Shown: positions 45,526 to 57,275 of the stretch, piece after piece
How positions within the stretch are numbered: the stretch's first letter is position 1
Layout of the letters: each line of letters opens with the position of its first letter
Assembly (NCBI RefSeq): GCF_030272615.1
Contig: NC_081408.1
Location: forward strand, 201,026,341-201,090,340
Origin: Cryptomeria japonica
Lineage: Eukaryota > Streptophyta > Pinopsida > Cupressales > Cupressaceae
Direction: 5' to 3'
DNA length: 64,000 nt
The notes under the pieces: model-generated
Seen by the model: only the letters and a program-made list of their open reading frames with translations
Databases searched by the model: none
What the model was told of the DNA's origin: nothing
Translations under genes and position numbers: made by a program

Positions 45526-48500
45526 ATGGCTTCCTCTTCTACTCCCAAATTTATTGCAAACCCTACTGTTGTGAAAAATATAAAATGCCCTAGGCCCGTA
45601 TTCAAAATTATTCCTGAGATAGCTAAGCAAGATGATTCTATAGGCACATTTTCAAAGATTCCTAAAGGTGTAGCTTATGTTGAAGACCCTAGGATATATA
45701 TTCATTGCAATATTGAAGAATTAGGTTCTGAGGAAATGCTAAAGATGTTTAAAACCATAATCTGTGATGAAAATGGCAATGTCAAACTTGAGTACAAGCT
45801 TATTGAGACTTTAGGTTTTGTGGAAATCTTGAACATCCTTGAATTTCCAGAGGAAGTTGTGAGAGTTGTCCTAAGTAGGGTACATAGAGAATTTCTTTGG
45901 TTAGATTCAGTTTGCAAATTCACCCAACAAGCAATTAGAGCAGTGATAGGTTTACCATCAACCGGTAGCAAACTAAACAAAACTAAGAAGGTTCCTAATA
46001 ACAAAGTCATGACCTTAGCCAGAGCAACATCTGATAGTAGATCTCTGAGAGTGAATGACATCGAGGATATTAATGTGAGATTCATAAGTATGATCTTAGG
46101 TTACAAGACTACACATGCAAACAAACTTAATTCAGTTTCTACTCTTTGCATAATAGTGCTTATGAAATGGTCAATAATGATGCAAAAATAGATGTGTGTG
46201 AATGGCTGAAGGATGAACTAATTGATAACTTGAAGAAGATAAAAGGTGATAAGAAAGGAAAATTTTGTTTTTTTAATCTCTTGGTATGCCTTATGTTGTA
46301 TTTCACAAAAGAAATCCCTAGTATTGTACCAAAAGACTTTGGATATGACATACTGGTAGGAAAACAATTGCAAGAAGCTTTCACTGGCATGGATACTGCA
46401 AAGGATAGCAATATAACTTAATACTTCAAAACATTCCAAACCAAAATGAAAACCAGAGCGAGACTACCATAGAGTGTAGTAGATAAATATGATAAGAAAA
46501 TCTGTTTTGTAATTAAGAAAGATGAAACATGGATGGAAGTTGTATTATCTAGAATTGTATAGGTAATTGAAATGGGTTATGAGGTAGATCTGAACATTGT
46601 TGAAACTTATGCAAAAGCTTTGTTAGATGCACCTAGAGAACCATCAGAAGAAGTTTTTGGTAGTGATGAAACAATTGAAAGTGGTGTACAAACAATGAAA
46701 CAAAGGAAGAAAAGATAAAAGTATATAAGAGATGCTTCTAAACAAGTCGAGGAAATAAAAGAAAATGTTATGAACCTTATTGGTATAAAGACAAGTGAAC
46801 TAGAAGGACTACAACCAGAGGCACACATTTCACCAGTTGGTACATCATCTGATAGTGAGATACCTGCTGAGTTCAAGAGAGTTGATAGGAAGAGAAAACC
46901 CTCACCGGTACCCTCTCCTCCACCCAAGAAAACAAGAAATTTGAGAAAGAAACAACAAGCAGTAAGACAACTAGAAAAGAAACTTACACCCAAGAAGAAA
47001 TAGAAATAGGTCAGACCACCATTAGATAATTTGCTGAAAGAAATAACTGATGATGGTAACTTGGCAAATGTGAGCAAATTGTATAACACATTCACAAATT
47101 CAAAAAATGAAAGTATTGAAAATAGTACAATTCTACATCTGGACATATACAAGAAAGTGTTAATTGAAGTTGTAGATGACTTACCAAATGAATTGTATAG
47201 GAGGTTAGATGTAAAGAGGATTGTATTAATGGAGTTAGATAAGAAACTTAAAGTTGAAAAACAACTAGCTATACATCTAGTTAACTCTAAAGAAGAAATT
47301 GATGACTTAATTTATGAGGCTAATAGATCAGTTTTTGCTAGTGGTCACCAGCAAGTGAGCTTGATGGTTGGTAGAGTTAATGAGATTGCTGGGGAAACAA
47401 CTGATAAATGGGATATCTTTTTTGTAAAATAAGAAAAATAGGAAGAATTGAACAGGTCGAAGAAAACATTTAAGGTATATCAGAAGGATAAGGACAAAGG
47501 GAAAGGTAAAATTGGTGGAATACCAAACATCAAAATAACTGACAACTTACCACCACCTATGGAAATCGCACCGGTACATACTGTTGACACACTAGCTACT
47601 GACAGTATAGGTACAACACATGATGACACTAACCCTGAATCAAAAATTCTATTCACCATTAATGTTGATACTCAGGAAGTGAACATTGTAGTAGATAAGG
47701 ATAACACAGAGCTACAAAATGATATTGCTGACAGTGGAAACATTGTTGAGCAACCGAATGAGAATGTTGAGGTTGAAATTCAAATAGAGCATATAGATCA
47801 TACACTAGAAGATGAACAACCATTGGACACTAGATTGGATGAATATTGGTAGTATAGATGTTGGCACTAAAAAACCTACTGAGACAGAGATACCAACAGC
47901 TGAGCACACTGAGAAACTGATAGAGGTTGAGGTACATATTGAGATAGTGAAAACAATAATCACTGAGAAACCCAAACCATTTCTAGTAGAAATGTAAACT
48001 CGGACTTATCCACTGGAGGTTGATATAAAAAAATTGGTTACTAAAGTTGGAAGCACTGAGGTGATTAAGGTATTTGGTCAAACATCTAGTACTTCTTTAA
48101 GTGAATTCAGGCCTACCAATGTGACAGAGGTACTCCTGGACTCTATTAAGAAGATAACTAACTATAATGCATTGGCTTATAAAGCAATTGATGATACAAT
48201 ACCTATTCTTAAGATGATTGCACCAAAATGTAATATATATAATGTAAAGGATTCTTTAGGTCAGTTGGACACATTGTCCAAATTCATTATCAACAATGTA
48301 ATAATAGTTGACAAAGTAAATGAGGATACATTCAAAGAGAAAGTTGAAAAGGAAAAGGAAAAATTCTTTGAGGACACAATAAAGAAGTGCACAAAACATA
48401 TTAACACACTTTTACCTACACTTAATACAACAATTTTGGAATATAAGGAGCTGTACAGATAAACATGCAAGCCACATCTGTTGATAAAGAAACTTGAAAA

Positions 48501-48912
48501 GGAAATAAGTAGAGTACAGAAGGAGATAGATGAAATAGTTGATAACATTATTGGTTCATCCAAACCTATATCAGTTATTGAGCAAGAAATAGCAGAATTT
48601 GAGGAAAAGTTCGAGAAGTTTGGGAAGGAAAAAGAAAGGATCAAAGCAAATGCCAGAGAGCTTAAGCAAAAACTTAGTCCTAAATTGGACAACCTTATCT
48701 CTCTCAGAAATGAGATCTCTAAGGCATTAATTCAAGGAGAAAGATCACCAGAGGAACATATGCATCATCTCATCGGCATGGTCCAACAAACAGAGGCCAC
48801 CTTGAATGACAACAACATATTCATGCAAAGTTTAAACTTGGTTTTGGCAGACATATTTCAGATTGTAACCAACCAATTACAAACCCTAAGGGGAAGTTTT
48901 GTACTCGTTTGA
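45526..48912 (+). pseudogene. ORF2 of D: conserved unknown protein, about 1,130 codons
   Basis: Starts MASSSTPKFIANPT. Frame changes near 46150 (one-base change in the TGCATAATAG stretch) and near 47840; in-frame stops include 46419 (TAA), 46560 (TAG), 46716 (TAA), 47001 (TAG) and 47430 (TAA). The same landmarks as B appear in the same order: AVIGLPSTGS, DVCEWLKDEL, FFNLLVCLML, SPVGTSSDSE, a Lys/Arg-rich block (~46890-47010), a helical segment, an acidic linker, FRPTNVTEVLLDSIKKIT (~48108) and a C-terminal coiled coil. Closest to F and B. Unknown function. Confidence 0.8.
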
Positions 48913-48942
48913 CAATTTTTGACAAATTTTGTCATTGATGTC

Positions 48943-48952
48943 AAAGGGGGAG
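48943..48952 (+). other. Upstream polypurine tract (PPT1) of D
   Basis: AAAGGGGGAG preceded by CATTGATGTC, about 144 bases before PPT2. Confidence 0.6.
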
Positions 48953-49072
48953 TAGTGGACAGAGAAAAAATGACAATTCAAAGGAGATCATCTGCTCAAG
49001 GGGAACACATATTTTTGGTAAATTTTTGGACTTCATGTTTTGGTAACAGGTTTTGGATTTTTCTCATGAGTG

Positions 49073-49150
49073 TTGCCATCAATGCCAAAGGGGGAGATTT
49101 TTGGCATTCTACACTCTAATGAGAAATGATGGTGTTGTCATTGATGGCAA
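49073..49150 (+). other. Dyad around the PPT-LTR junction of D
   Basis: TTGCCATCAATG (49073-49084) is the exact reverse complement of CATTGATGGCAA (49139-49150); PPT2 and the LTR start lie in the 54-base loop. Confidence 0.7.
49087..49097 (+). other. 3' polypurine tract (PPT2) of D
   Basis: AAAGGGGGAGA directly before the 3' LTR. Confidence 0.85.
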
Positions 49151-49925
49151 ACTTCTAGAAACCTTCTAGTATTCATCTAGTAAAGCCACTAGTAGGCACC
49201 GACACTGGCATAGACATCTACATACACCAACAGGCACTTCACCGATAGTAGCTACAATGCATACTGGCACCCCAGCTGACAGGAATAAACTTTTTTTTAA
49301 TTGTAATTATCTTTTGTAGAGCCGATATGGCATATTGTAAAAGAATCATATATATGTATGATATATTATAAGTCATTTTGTGTAAGGAGTATGGTAGAAG
49401 GATAGACAGAATACAAATGAGGGAATAAGAAGGAAGATATATGCGAATGCATAAGGAAGATTTTGTATAAGGTTTATGGTTATAGTATGAGCTTAAACTA
49501 GTACTGAACCTGGCATAGTTGATGTTGATTTGAAGTAGTACGTTGTATTATATTTTCATAATCCATTTTGTAAGTCAGTGAGACTTCTATCTTATATATT
49601 GAGTAGTGAGATCTAGGCAGTTGGCCTTCTTGCATGCACAGATCCCTCATTGTAAGCAATATTTATTCATTGGCCAGTGAGTGAATATTGTGGGTCACAA
49701 ATCCCACCAAGGTTTTTCCCACACTAGGTTTCCTTGTTAAAAAGCTTGTGTTATGGTGTGTTTTCTATGCTGTCTTTATTGCTCATGTTTACTACATTAA
49801 TTCTTATTCATCAATACACTATTTTGGAGTGCACAATACTTAACAAGGTTAAATATTTTATTAACTAGTTAGATACTGATTCACCCACCCTCTCAGTATC
49901 TTTGCAACTATCATTAAGCCTAACA
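49099..49925 (+). repeat. 3' LTR of D
   Basis: 827 bp, starting TTTTGGCATTCTAC (terminal TG mutated) and ending CCTAACA, followed by TAAAG. It carries a short extra segment (about 49205-49240) relative to the 5' LTR. Confidence 0.9.
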
Positions 49926-51382
49926 TAAAGAAGCTACCATATATTCTTATGAACTCCATTGCTTCAATAAACATTCTCTTGTTCACATCCCCCTGAAGCT
50001 CAAAAGCAAGTCTTCCCACGAAGACACCATTCCATCTATCAATTTGCTCCACATGTTTTTGCTACTGTAAGAGAGGATAATAATTATACACCATCATCCC
50101 ATCTACCCAAGGTTCATTAAGCAAACTAGGCCAATCCCTTGTATAAGCTAGTATGTAAAAAAGATAATAAGACATATAAAAACCTGACATTCCCACAAAG
50201 TTACTCAACCCTTCATGAAGTATTTACACAATTACCCGAGCCCAATCAAGATACTTGCCACCAGATAACAACACCTGAATGAAAAAGTAAATCCAATCTT
50301 CCTAGTATAAAGAATGTGAGTTTCTCTTCACTCTGTTCAAAAGTATCACAATATCCCACACTTTTGTGATGAAATTCTCTCTAGTCAGGGGCTTTGGAAG
50401 TTGTGAACCTCCTTTCTGAACTTACTTTTCTTCTCTAAGAAATAGGCATACGATTCCCAATGGTCCCATCCTCATATAAATCCTTGTGTGGGATTCCCAT
50501 TGCCGCCATTACTATTTCTCTATTGATATTGACTACCATCTCACCATTACTAGTTTTGATGCATCTGTTCTCTATATCATACCTATTAATGTAAGCAATT
50601 AGCAAATCTAGACATGGTGCAACAAGCGGAAATGCAACAGCTTCAACAAGACTGCTTTTCACTATTTTGTCCATCATTGAACTAGTTTGAGGGTTCTTAG
50701 CTCTCTCTAAGAAATATCCCAAATTAGCATGATCCAGGGAAGCATCTTCTAGCTCTGGTAATATGCTCACTAGACACGAGGTCCTACTAAGCTTCGGCAA
50801 TATCGACCTCATATTGCCTATCTATATTTCTAACCAAGAAATTCTAAATCAAGGTAGAATTTTAATCCAACAATTTAAAGATTTTCTTCCCATACTGATA
50901 AATCTTTAGAACCTAAAGAAACACAACGTATGAGGAATCGTCTGAACTTACTTGTTACCACCATGAAAACTAGAAACCTTCTCATGAAATCAGAGTTGAT
51001 TTCACCTTCAGCACCTCCAATTTGCTCAAGCATAGCAGCTGCAACCCTTACAAACTATGAAAATGAATTCATACATTCTTTTTGAACAGACAGGAAAATA
51101 TCAAGAATGCCACACACGCTTCATAATGATTCACTTAAGCATGCAAACTAATAATCAAATGACTAAAAATTTGACACCTTCTTAATTACTCATCACTTCT
51201 GCATAAATAATTGATGCACTCATGATTACTTTCCATAACTTGAATTTTAAACTGTTGAATACTTGGAATATTCCTTCTTGCCGCGCCACTTTCATTATCA
51301 AAAAAAGCCTTAGAATTAGTTTTGAAGTGAACATATGAACCTTAAACCATTTCACAAAGAGTTCAACGGTTCAAGTTCATTT
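49926..51382 (-). repeat. 5' LTR of G, segment 3
   Basis: Resumes the G LTR after D (TAAAGAAGCTACCATAT, compare 16664) and continues to the insertion of F; 51378-51382 is CATTT. Matches about 16665-18155 of the left LTR. Confidence 0.9.
49931..50812 (-). pseudogene. LTR-encoded ORF of G, copy 2, N-terminal part
   Basis: Starts at the same ATG as copy 1 (MRSILPKLSRTSCLVS), with the same TAG four codons upstream. Contains MAAMGIPHKDLYED and EQIDRWNGVFVGRLAFELQG. A deletion of roughly 36-39 bases near 50420 removes about 13 codons present in copy 1. This copy lacks the first stop of copy 1. Confidence 0.75.
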
Positions 51383-52179
51383 TGTTAGGATTCCCAAAGA
51401 TACTAAGAGGGGGGGGGGGGGGGGGGAACAGTATCTAATCGGTTTGTGAATTTACTTGATTTAAAACATGTAAAGCATATCAATACTGTGTATCGGTAAA
51501 CCAAAAATAATGGAAGTAAACAAGAATAACAACAACCACATGAAAAGCATGCCATAACACAATAGTTTAACGAGGAAACCCAGTGTGGGAAAAACCTCGG
51601 TGGGATTTGTGACCCACAATATTCACTTACTGGCCAATAAGGGAATATTACTATTTTACAAGAGAGGCGTGCACATGCAGGGAGGCCAAGTGCCTAGAGC
51701 TCAGTGCTCAATTACAAAGGAATTCACACTGACTTACAAAAATGGATTATACATATCTAATATCTTGTACTGCTTCAAATTAGCATTTGCTATGCCAGAT
51801 CCAGTACCGGTTTTAGCTTTGCTTCATACATAAACCCTTAACCTATATTTTGCATATTAGGTTTGCATAATTTCACCTATCACATTATTACTAAATGTTC
51901 TACAATGATCTCATTCATATATGAGTCATATTACAACTCACCATGTCGGCTTACAATGATTTTACAATTAGTTACCAAATATATTATCAACAAAATTCAT
52001 GTTGGTCAGAGTGTCGATATCCATCATTTCACTGTCGGTGTTCTGTGTGTCGGTGTAGAGTTTGTCATTGCTAGTGCCAGTATATTTGTCTTGCTAGTAT
52101 CATATGATTGCAAGGTTGCAATCAATGACAAAACCTTCAATCACTGACAATTTCTCATTGGAGTGTGCATTTTCTAACA
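51383..52179 (-). repeat. 3' LTR of F
   Basis: 797 bp; plus-strand ends TGTTAGGATTCCC and TTTTCTAACA. Contains a run of 18 G (51409-51426), the expanded form of the C-run in the other LTRs. Confidence 0.9.
51409..51426 (+). repeat. Homopolymer of 18 G
   Basis: Uninterrupted G run in the 3' LTR of F (C run on the element strand). The 5' LTR of F has a shorter run at about 57302-57308. Confidence 0.8.
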
Positions 52180-52183
52180 ATAT

Positions 52184-52193
52184 CGCCCTTTGG
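52184..52193 (-). other. 3' polypurine tract (PPT2) of F
   Basis: On the minus strand CCAAAGGGCG, preceded by GTTGCCATCAATG; a degraded form of the shared PPT. Confidence 0.65.
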
Positions 52194-52339
52194 CATTGAT
52201 GGCAACACTCATGAGAAAAATCAAAAAGTGTTCAAAAAATGATATGCAAAAATAGTCTGCCAAAAATGTCTTACCACAACTATATGCTCAAAACTATGTG
52301 CTCCCCTTAAGCAAATGAACCATTTTTCTCATTCCTCTA

Positions 52340-52350
52340 CTCCCCCTTTG
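52340..52350 (-). other. Upstream polypurine tract (PPT1) of F
   Basis: On the minus strand CAAAGGGGGAG, preceded by GTTGATGT, about 150 bases before PPT2. Confidence 0.6.
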
Positions 52351-52390
52351 ACATCAACGACAAAGGTTGTCATTCGTTGTCAGTGGATTC

Positions 52391-55300
52391 CTACTTGGAT
52401 TCTTGTAAATGGTGGGTTACAATTTGAAAAATCTCTGTCAAAACTAGATTTATTTCATTGTTGAATGTTTTGCAGTCTTTTATGGCTTCTTGAGTCCTCT
52501 GCACTGTATTGGTGAGTATGTGCATTTGCTCTTCCCGTGTCTTTAGTCCGCGAACCAGAGCCTCAGATATTTCTTTTCTCAAAGAAATAAGATACTCTAG
52601 TCTTGGACCAAGTCTGCGTTTTAAGTCCTTTGCTTTGTCCTTTATTCTTTGTTTTTCATTTTCTAGTTTCTTGATTTTCTCTTACTGCTCTGTAATTTTC
52701 TTCTTTAATTCTAAAAATGAGTCTGATGTTCCAATCAGATTATTAGCAATATTATTAATCTTATCCTGTGCTTTTCTAATTTCTTTGTCAAGATCCTCTA
52801 TTAATACATCTATTTTGCAAGTGCCCCTGTACAATTTCTTGAAGTAAAAAATGATTTCACTAAGTTTCGGTAAAAGAGTATCCCTTTCCTCTTTGTTCTT
52901 ATTCACAATTTCCATAAATAATTTTTCTTTCTCTTTTATCATTCTTTCCTTAAATGTATCCTCATTTATTTTGTCCAGTATTATTAGGTTGCCAGTTATA
53001 TACTTAGACAATGTGTCTAATTGGCTCAAAGAATCTTTATTCTCAACACTACACTTTGGTGCTATCATCTTCAAAATTGGTAAAGTGTCATCTATAGCCT
53101 TATAGGCTTGTGCATTGCACTTTGTTATTTTCTTTATTGAATCTAATAAGACCTCAGTTACATTAATAGGTCTAAATTCTGTCATGGTTGTATCGGATGT
53201 TTGACCAATAGTTTTTACAATCTGTAATCTACCAGTTGTAGTTATAGCTTTGCTTTCCTCTTTCTCTAGAGGATCTGTTTGAGTTTGCATTTCTACAAAC
53301 AAAATTTTAGGCTTTTCATTTTGAGTCGGTGGCACTATCTCTATCTGGACCTGTGAAGGAGACTGCTGCTCTACCTATTTCTTTGTGTTGTCCACTGTCA
53401 GTGACTCAGTTGGTTTTTCAGTTTCAGTAGTTGTCGGTGGCTCAATGGATGCATCAGTATGCACATCTATGGTTTTTGCCTTTCCAGTGTTCAGGGGTTC
53501 ACTTGATCCTTCAGTTTGTTTTAGTTCCCCAATCTCAATGTTTTCTACTACAATATTTCCTGTTGGTGGCTCTGTTGCCACATCTAATTTCTTAGTTGAT
53601 TCCTTATCCACCACATTATTGACTTCCTAAGTGTCATTGTTCATTGTATATAACATCTCAAAATTAGGATTTGTATGCTCATGTGGTGTGTCCATACTCT
53701 CACTTGTCGGTTGATTGTTAGTATTGTCTACCGGTGGAGTATCTAGAGGCAATGGGGGTAAGTTGTTTGTTATCTTTATATTGGGAGGTCCACCTACCTT
53801 ACCTTTTCATTTGTCCCTGTCCTTTTGATATACCTTGAAGGTTTGAGGTTTTAGATACTCCTCTTGTTTCTTTTTTTCTACCAGGAATATGTCCCATGCA
53901 TTTGTTGTTTCCTCTATTACCTGACTCACTCTTCCTGCCATCAGTGCTACATGCCAGTGAGCAGTTGAGAATATTGACTAGTTAGCCTCAGAGATTAATT
54001 GATCTATCTCATCAAGTGAGTTAACAGGGTGCACTGCAAGTATTTTTTCAATCTTTATTTTCTTATCTAGCTCAACAATAGCTACTCTTCTAGCTTCTAG
54101 TCTATTATATAGATCTACTGGTATTTCATCAACAACTTGCATCAAAAATTTCTTGAAAATATCTAAGTGTAAGATTACATTGTTCTCTACTTTCTCTTTG
54201 TCATCAGCGGATAGTGTGTCATATAATTTGTTGATGTTCTTCAACTTTCCATCCTCTGTAATTTCACTGAGAAGTTTATCAATGGGAGCAATAGTTTTTT
54301 GTGTCTTCTTCTTAGGAGTCGTCTTCTTTTTCTTTGGAGTTAATTTCTTTCCTGGGGACCTCACTGCCTGTTGCTTCTTTTTTGTCCTCTTTGGTGTAGG
54401 AGAAGGTGCCGGTGAAGGTTTTCTTTTCCTTTCAACTCTTTTAAATACAACAGGTATGTCACTTTCTGAAGAAGTTCCAACTGGTGAAAGGTGAGTTTCC
54501 GGTTGAAGTTCTTCCAACTCACTTTTAGTTATATTGGTTTGTTTTAGCACATCTTCTTTAATAGCTTTTTCCTGTCGGGTACCTTTTCTAACAGTTGCCT
54601 CAACCTTCTTAACTCTTTTCCTTGATTGAATTGGCTTTCTATAGTTTCAGCACCACCAAATACTTTTTCTTTCGGTTCCTTAGGAGCTTCCAGGAGGACT
54701 TCTGCATAAGTTTCTATTATGTTCTCATCAGTCTCATACCCCATTTCAGTAACCCAGATGGTTCTAGGAATAACTGCCTCCATCCAAATTTCATCTTTCT
54801 TTATCACAAAACAGAAATCCTTTTGGTACTTATCCACAATAGCTTGTGATAACCTTACTCTTGTTTTTATTTGATCCTTTAGTGCTTGAAAGTGCTCATT
54901 TATGGTTTTCTCCTTGTTCTCTCCCATATTATTGAGCAATTCTGATAGTTGTTTTTCTACTAGTATATCAAATCCAAAATCCTTAGTACCAATACCAAGT
55001 ACTTGTTTAGTTATGTATAGCATCAGACAAACAAGTAGGTTTCCAAATCTGAATGTTCCTTTCTTTTCCCTTTTGATCTTTCCTAGATTGTCTATTAGCT
55101 CATCTTTAAGCCATTCACATATGTCTATCCTTGCCTTATCACTTACCATATCATAGGCACTCTTAATACATAGGCTAGAAACTGAGTTTAACCTATTTGC
55201 ATGTGTAGCCTTGTAACCTAAGATCATACTAATAAATTTGATATTTGTATCCTTTACATTGTTTACCCTTAGTGATCTTTTATCAAATGTTGCACCGATT

Positions 55301-55787
55301 AGGTTTGTCACTAATTTGAGACCTTCTTAGTTTTGTCAGGTCGGTTGTCGGTGGAGGGTAACCCTATTACTGCCCTTACCGCTTCTTTTGTGATCTTGTG
55401 AATAGAGTCTAACTAGAAAAATTCACCATGTACTCTGCTTAACACAATCCTTCAGATATCCTTGGGGAAATCCGAGATCCTAAGTATTTAAGTGAAACCT
55501 AGGGTTTCTACTATCTTGTGTTCAAGTTTGACATTTCTAGATACATCACAGATTATAGTCTCATACATATTTTTAATTTCATCATCACCTAGTTCATCAA
55601 TATGACAATGTATATACTTTCTAGGGTCATCAGCATATACTACTCCTTTAGGGATTTGGGAGAATGCACCTATGCTGTCATCTTTCTTAGCAATTTCGAG
55701 AACTAGCTGAAAAACGGGTCTAGGTCGCTTAACAACTTCAACAACAGTAGGGTTTACAATAAATTTAGGAGTGGATGAAGATGCTAT
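52391..55787 (-). pseudogene. ORF2 of F: conserved unknown protein, about 1,130 codons
   Basis: On the minus strand it begins at 55787 with ATA where B, C and D have ATG (next residues ASSSTPKF), so the start codon is lost. A frame change lies near 55315 and another near 54550. Stops break the first part; 54544-55311 and 52391-54550 are long and mostly open. Landmarks match B and D: AVIGLPSTDN, DICEWLKDEL, FRFGNLLVCLML, WVTEMGYETDE, SPVGTSSESD, Lys-rich block (~54300-54420), acidic linker (~53400-53650), FRPINVTEVLLDSIKKIT (~53170) and C-terminal coiled coil. At 52766-52768 it keeps a CAG that is TAG in B (8936). Confidence 0.8.
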
Positions 55788-56091
55788 AGCTATAAATACC
55801 TCAATCTTCCTTAAGGATGAATCCTTTGATGGATTTCTTCACTTCTTTGCTTGGAGTACCTTCGCTCGAGAATTTTCACGCTCTCAAAGATTTGAATGCT
55901 TGGTGAATGAAAAAGAGCCAAAACACTTGCTTTATAAGGTTATTTTCACCAACTATGACATTTAATGCTTGCCAGTTAAGTCACAACTTAAGTCATCTAT
56001 CGGTATAGAAGTAATTTCAACTTCTCACCATGAACCAAGGGAATAATAGCATGTTTTTCATTTTGTTAATAAACCCCCAAAAGAATTTTCT
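55788..56091 (-). other. ORF1-ORF2 spacer of F
   Basis: About 304 bases without an ORF on the element strand, the same length as in B and D, with the TATA-like box at 55929-55938. Confidence 0.55.
55929..55938 (-). promoter_or_regulatory. Internal TATA box upstream of ORF2 (F)
   Basis: Minus-strand CTTATAAAGC about 145 bases before the ORF2 start, the same spacing as in B and D. Confidence 0.45.
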
Positions 56092-57204
56092 TTAGTTAGA
56101 TGAGGAGTCTCCTGCTGGTGGAGTGTTACTCTATTCTGCCGGTGGAGGTGTAATCATATCAACATTCTAATCTAACTTTCTGATCCATTGTTTTGAAAAT
56201 TCTTGCTTTACCTCTTAAAATTTTTCTTTACCTTTCAAACTAGTACCTTTGTCATTTGTCGGTGATGCCTTACTTCTGCAAAATTTAGCAGTATGTCTGA
56301 TCTTGTTACATGCCTAACAAGTCACATTGTTCTTTTGAATAGCTTTCCCATATCTTATGCCGGTATGTGTTCTGCATTGATTAGATAAGTGCCCAAATCT
56401 TCCACAAACATAACATCTCACATTCATTCTACAATTTTATGAATTATGACCAACTTTATTGCATTTAGAACATTGACCAGTGGGTGTATTAGTGTTCTGA
56501 TAATTTCTAGATCTACATTGATTTGATCTATGACCATACTTGTTACAGTTAAAGCATTTGCCAGTAAACTTGTAAGCATTAGGTTGTCTTACCGGTTTTC
56601 TATGATCATGATTGTTTGCAGTACCAGAGCTTTTATAAACTTCAAAGCCAAGGCCATTTGTATCACTGTTAGGTTTCTAATTCTTCAGCATGTCACCAAG
56701 TTCTTCTGAACTTTTCTTGAATTTTTCTTTGTGATGATTTGCAGTAGTTAGTTCACTTTCCAAGATTCCTTTCTGTCTTATGAGTTCAGTTCTGTCATTT
56801 TGTGTGTGCATTAGATCTGTCTTCAACATATCATTTTCATGATTAAGTCTTGTGTTTTCATTTCTAGCATCATTTAGAACCCCGGCCAAGTCCTCTTCAT
56901 TCTTCTTCCTATCTTCAATTTCTTTACAAAATCTCATAGTCATATCCTACATCTCATTCTGTGTTGTACTGATCTCTTGTCTTAGCTTGTTTACCAGATC
57001 ATTAAGAGTTTCCTTTTCATCATTCTCATTCTGCATCTTTTCACAAAGTTCTCTTCTCTTATTTCTTGCAATGATAATATTTTATTGAAGTGCTTGAATG
57101 GTATCCTGAGTGACCTTTAGATCATCTTCAAGTTTGATATTCTTCACCTTTTCTACATCATAGCCTGAAAGAGTTGTTTTCAATTGTTCTCTCAAGTTTT
57201 CCAT
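56092..57204 (-). pseudogene. ORF1 of F: Gag-like coiled-coil / zinc-knuckle protein
   Basis: 371 codons in one frame from ATG 57204 (MENLREQL) to TAA 56094-56092, with a few in-frame stops. Charged coiled-coil region (residues ~1-170; 56677-56943 is open). NxDTNGLGFE-type linker (~56655). Four CCHC modules follow between about 56565 and 56270; three look intact, while the last has lost its second residue context (stop in the Cys region) and its His is preceded by Arg. Role as for B ORF1. Confidence 0.8.
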
Positions 57205-57261
57205 CTCTACCAGTGACAAGATCTTCCTCAAGCTATTAGGCTTATGAAAATAGAGGACCAG

Positions 57262-57273
57262 GCTCTGATACCA
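57262..57273 (-). other. Primer binding site of F
   Basis: Minus-strand TGGTATCAGAGC next to the 5' LTR of F. Confidence 0.9.
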
Positions 57274-57275
57274 AT

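Larger units (their letters stand above)
35418..49925 (+). mobile_element. Element D: pol-less two-ORF LTR retrotransposon, split by E
   Basis: Inserted in the G 5' LTR with perfect target duplication TAAAG (35413-35417, 49926-49930). Without E it is about 6.7 kb, like B and F. Order: LTR, PBS, ORF1 (broken by E after ten codons), spacer with TATA box, ORF2, PPT1, PPT2, LTR. No pol of its own; the gypsy pol within these coordinates belongs to E. Confidence 0.9.

Noticed and set aside
35418-49925. D as an autonomous element carrying gypsy pol
   Set aside because: The pol lies within its own LTRs, PBS and PPT (36310-44133) with an AAGGA duplication, so it belongs to the nested element E.
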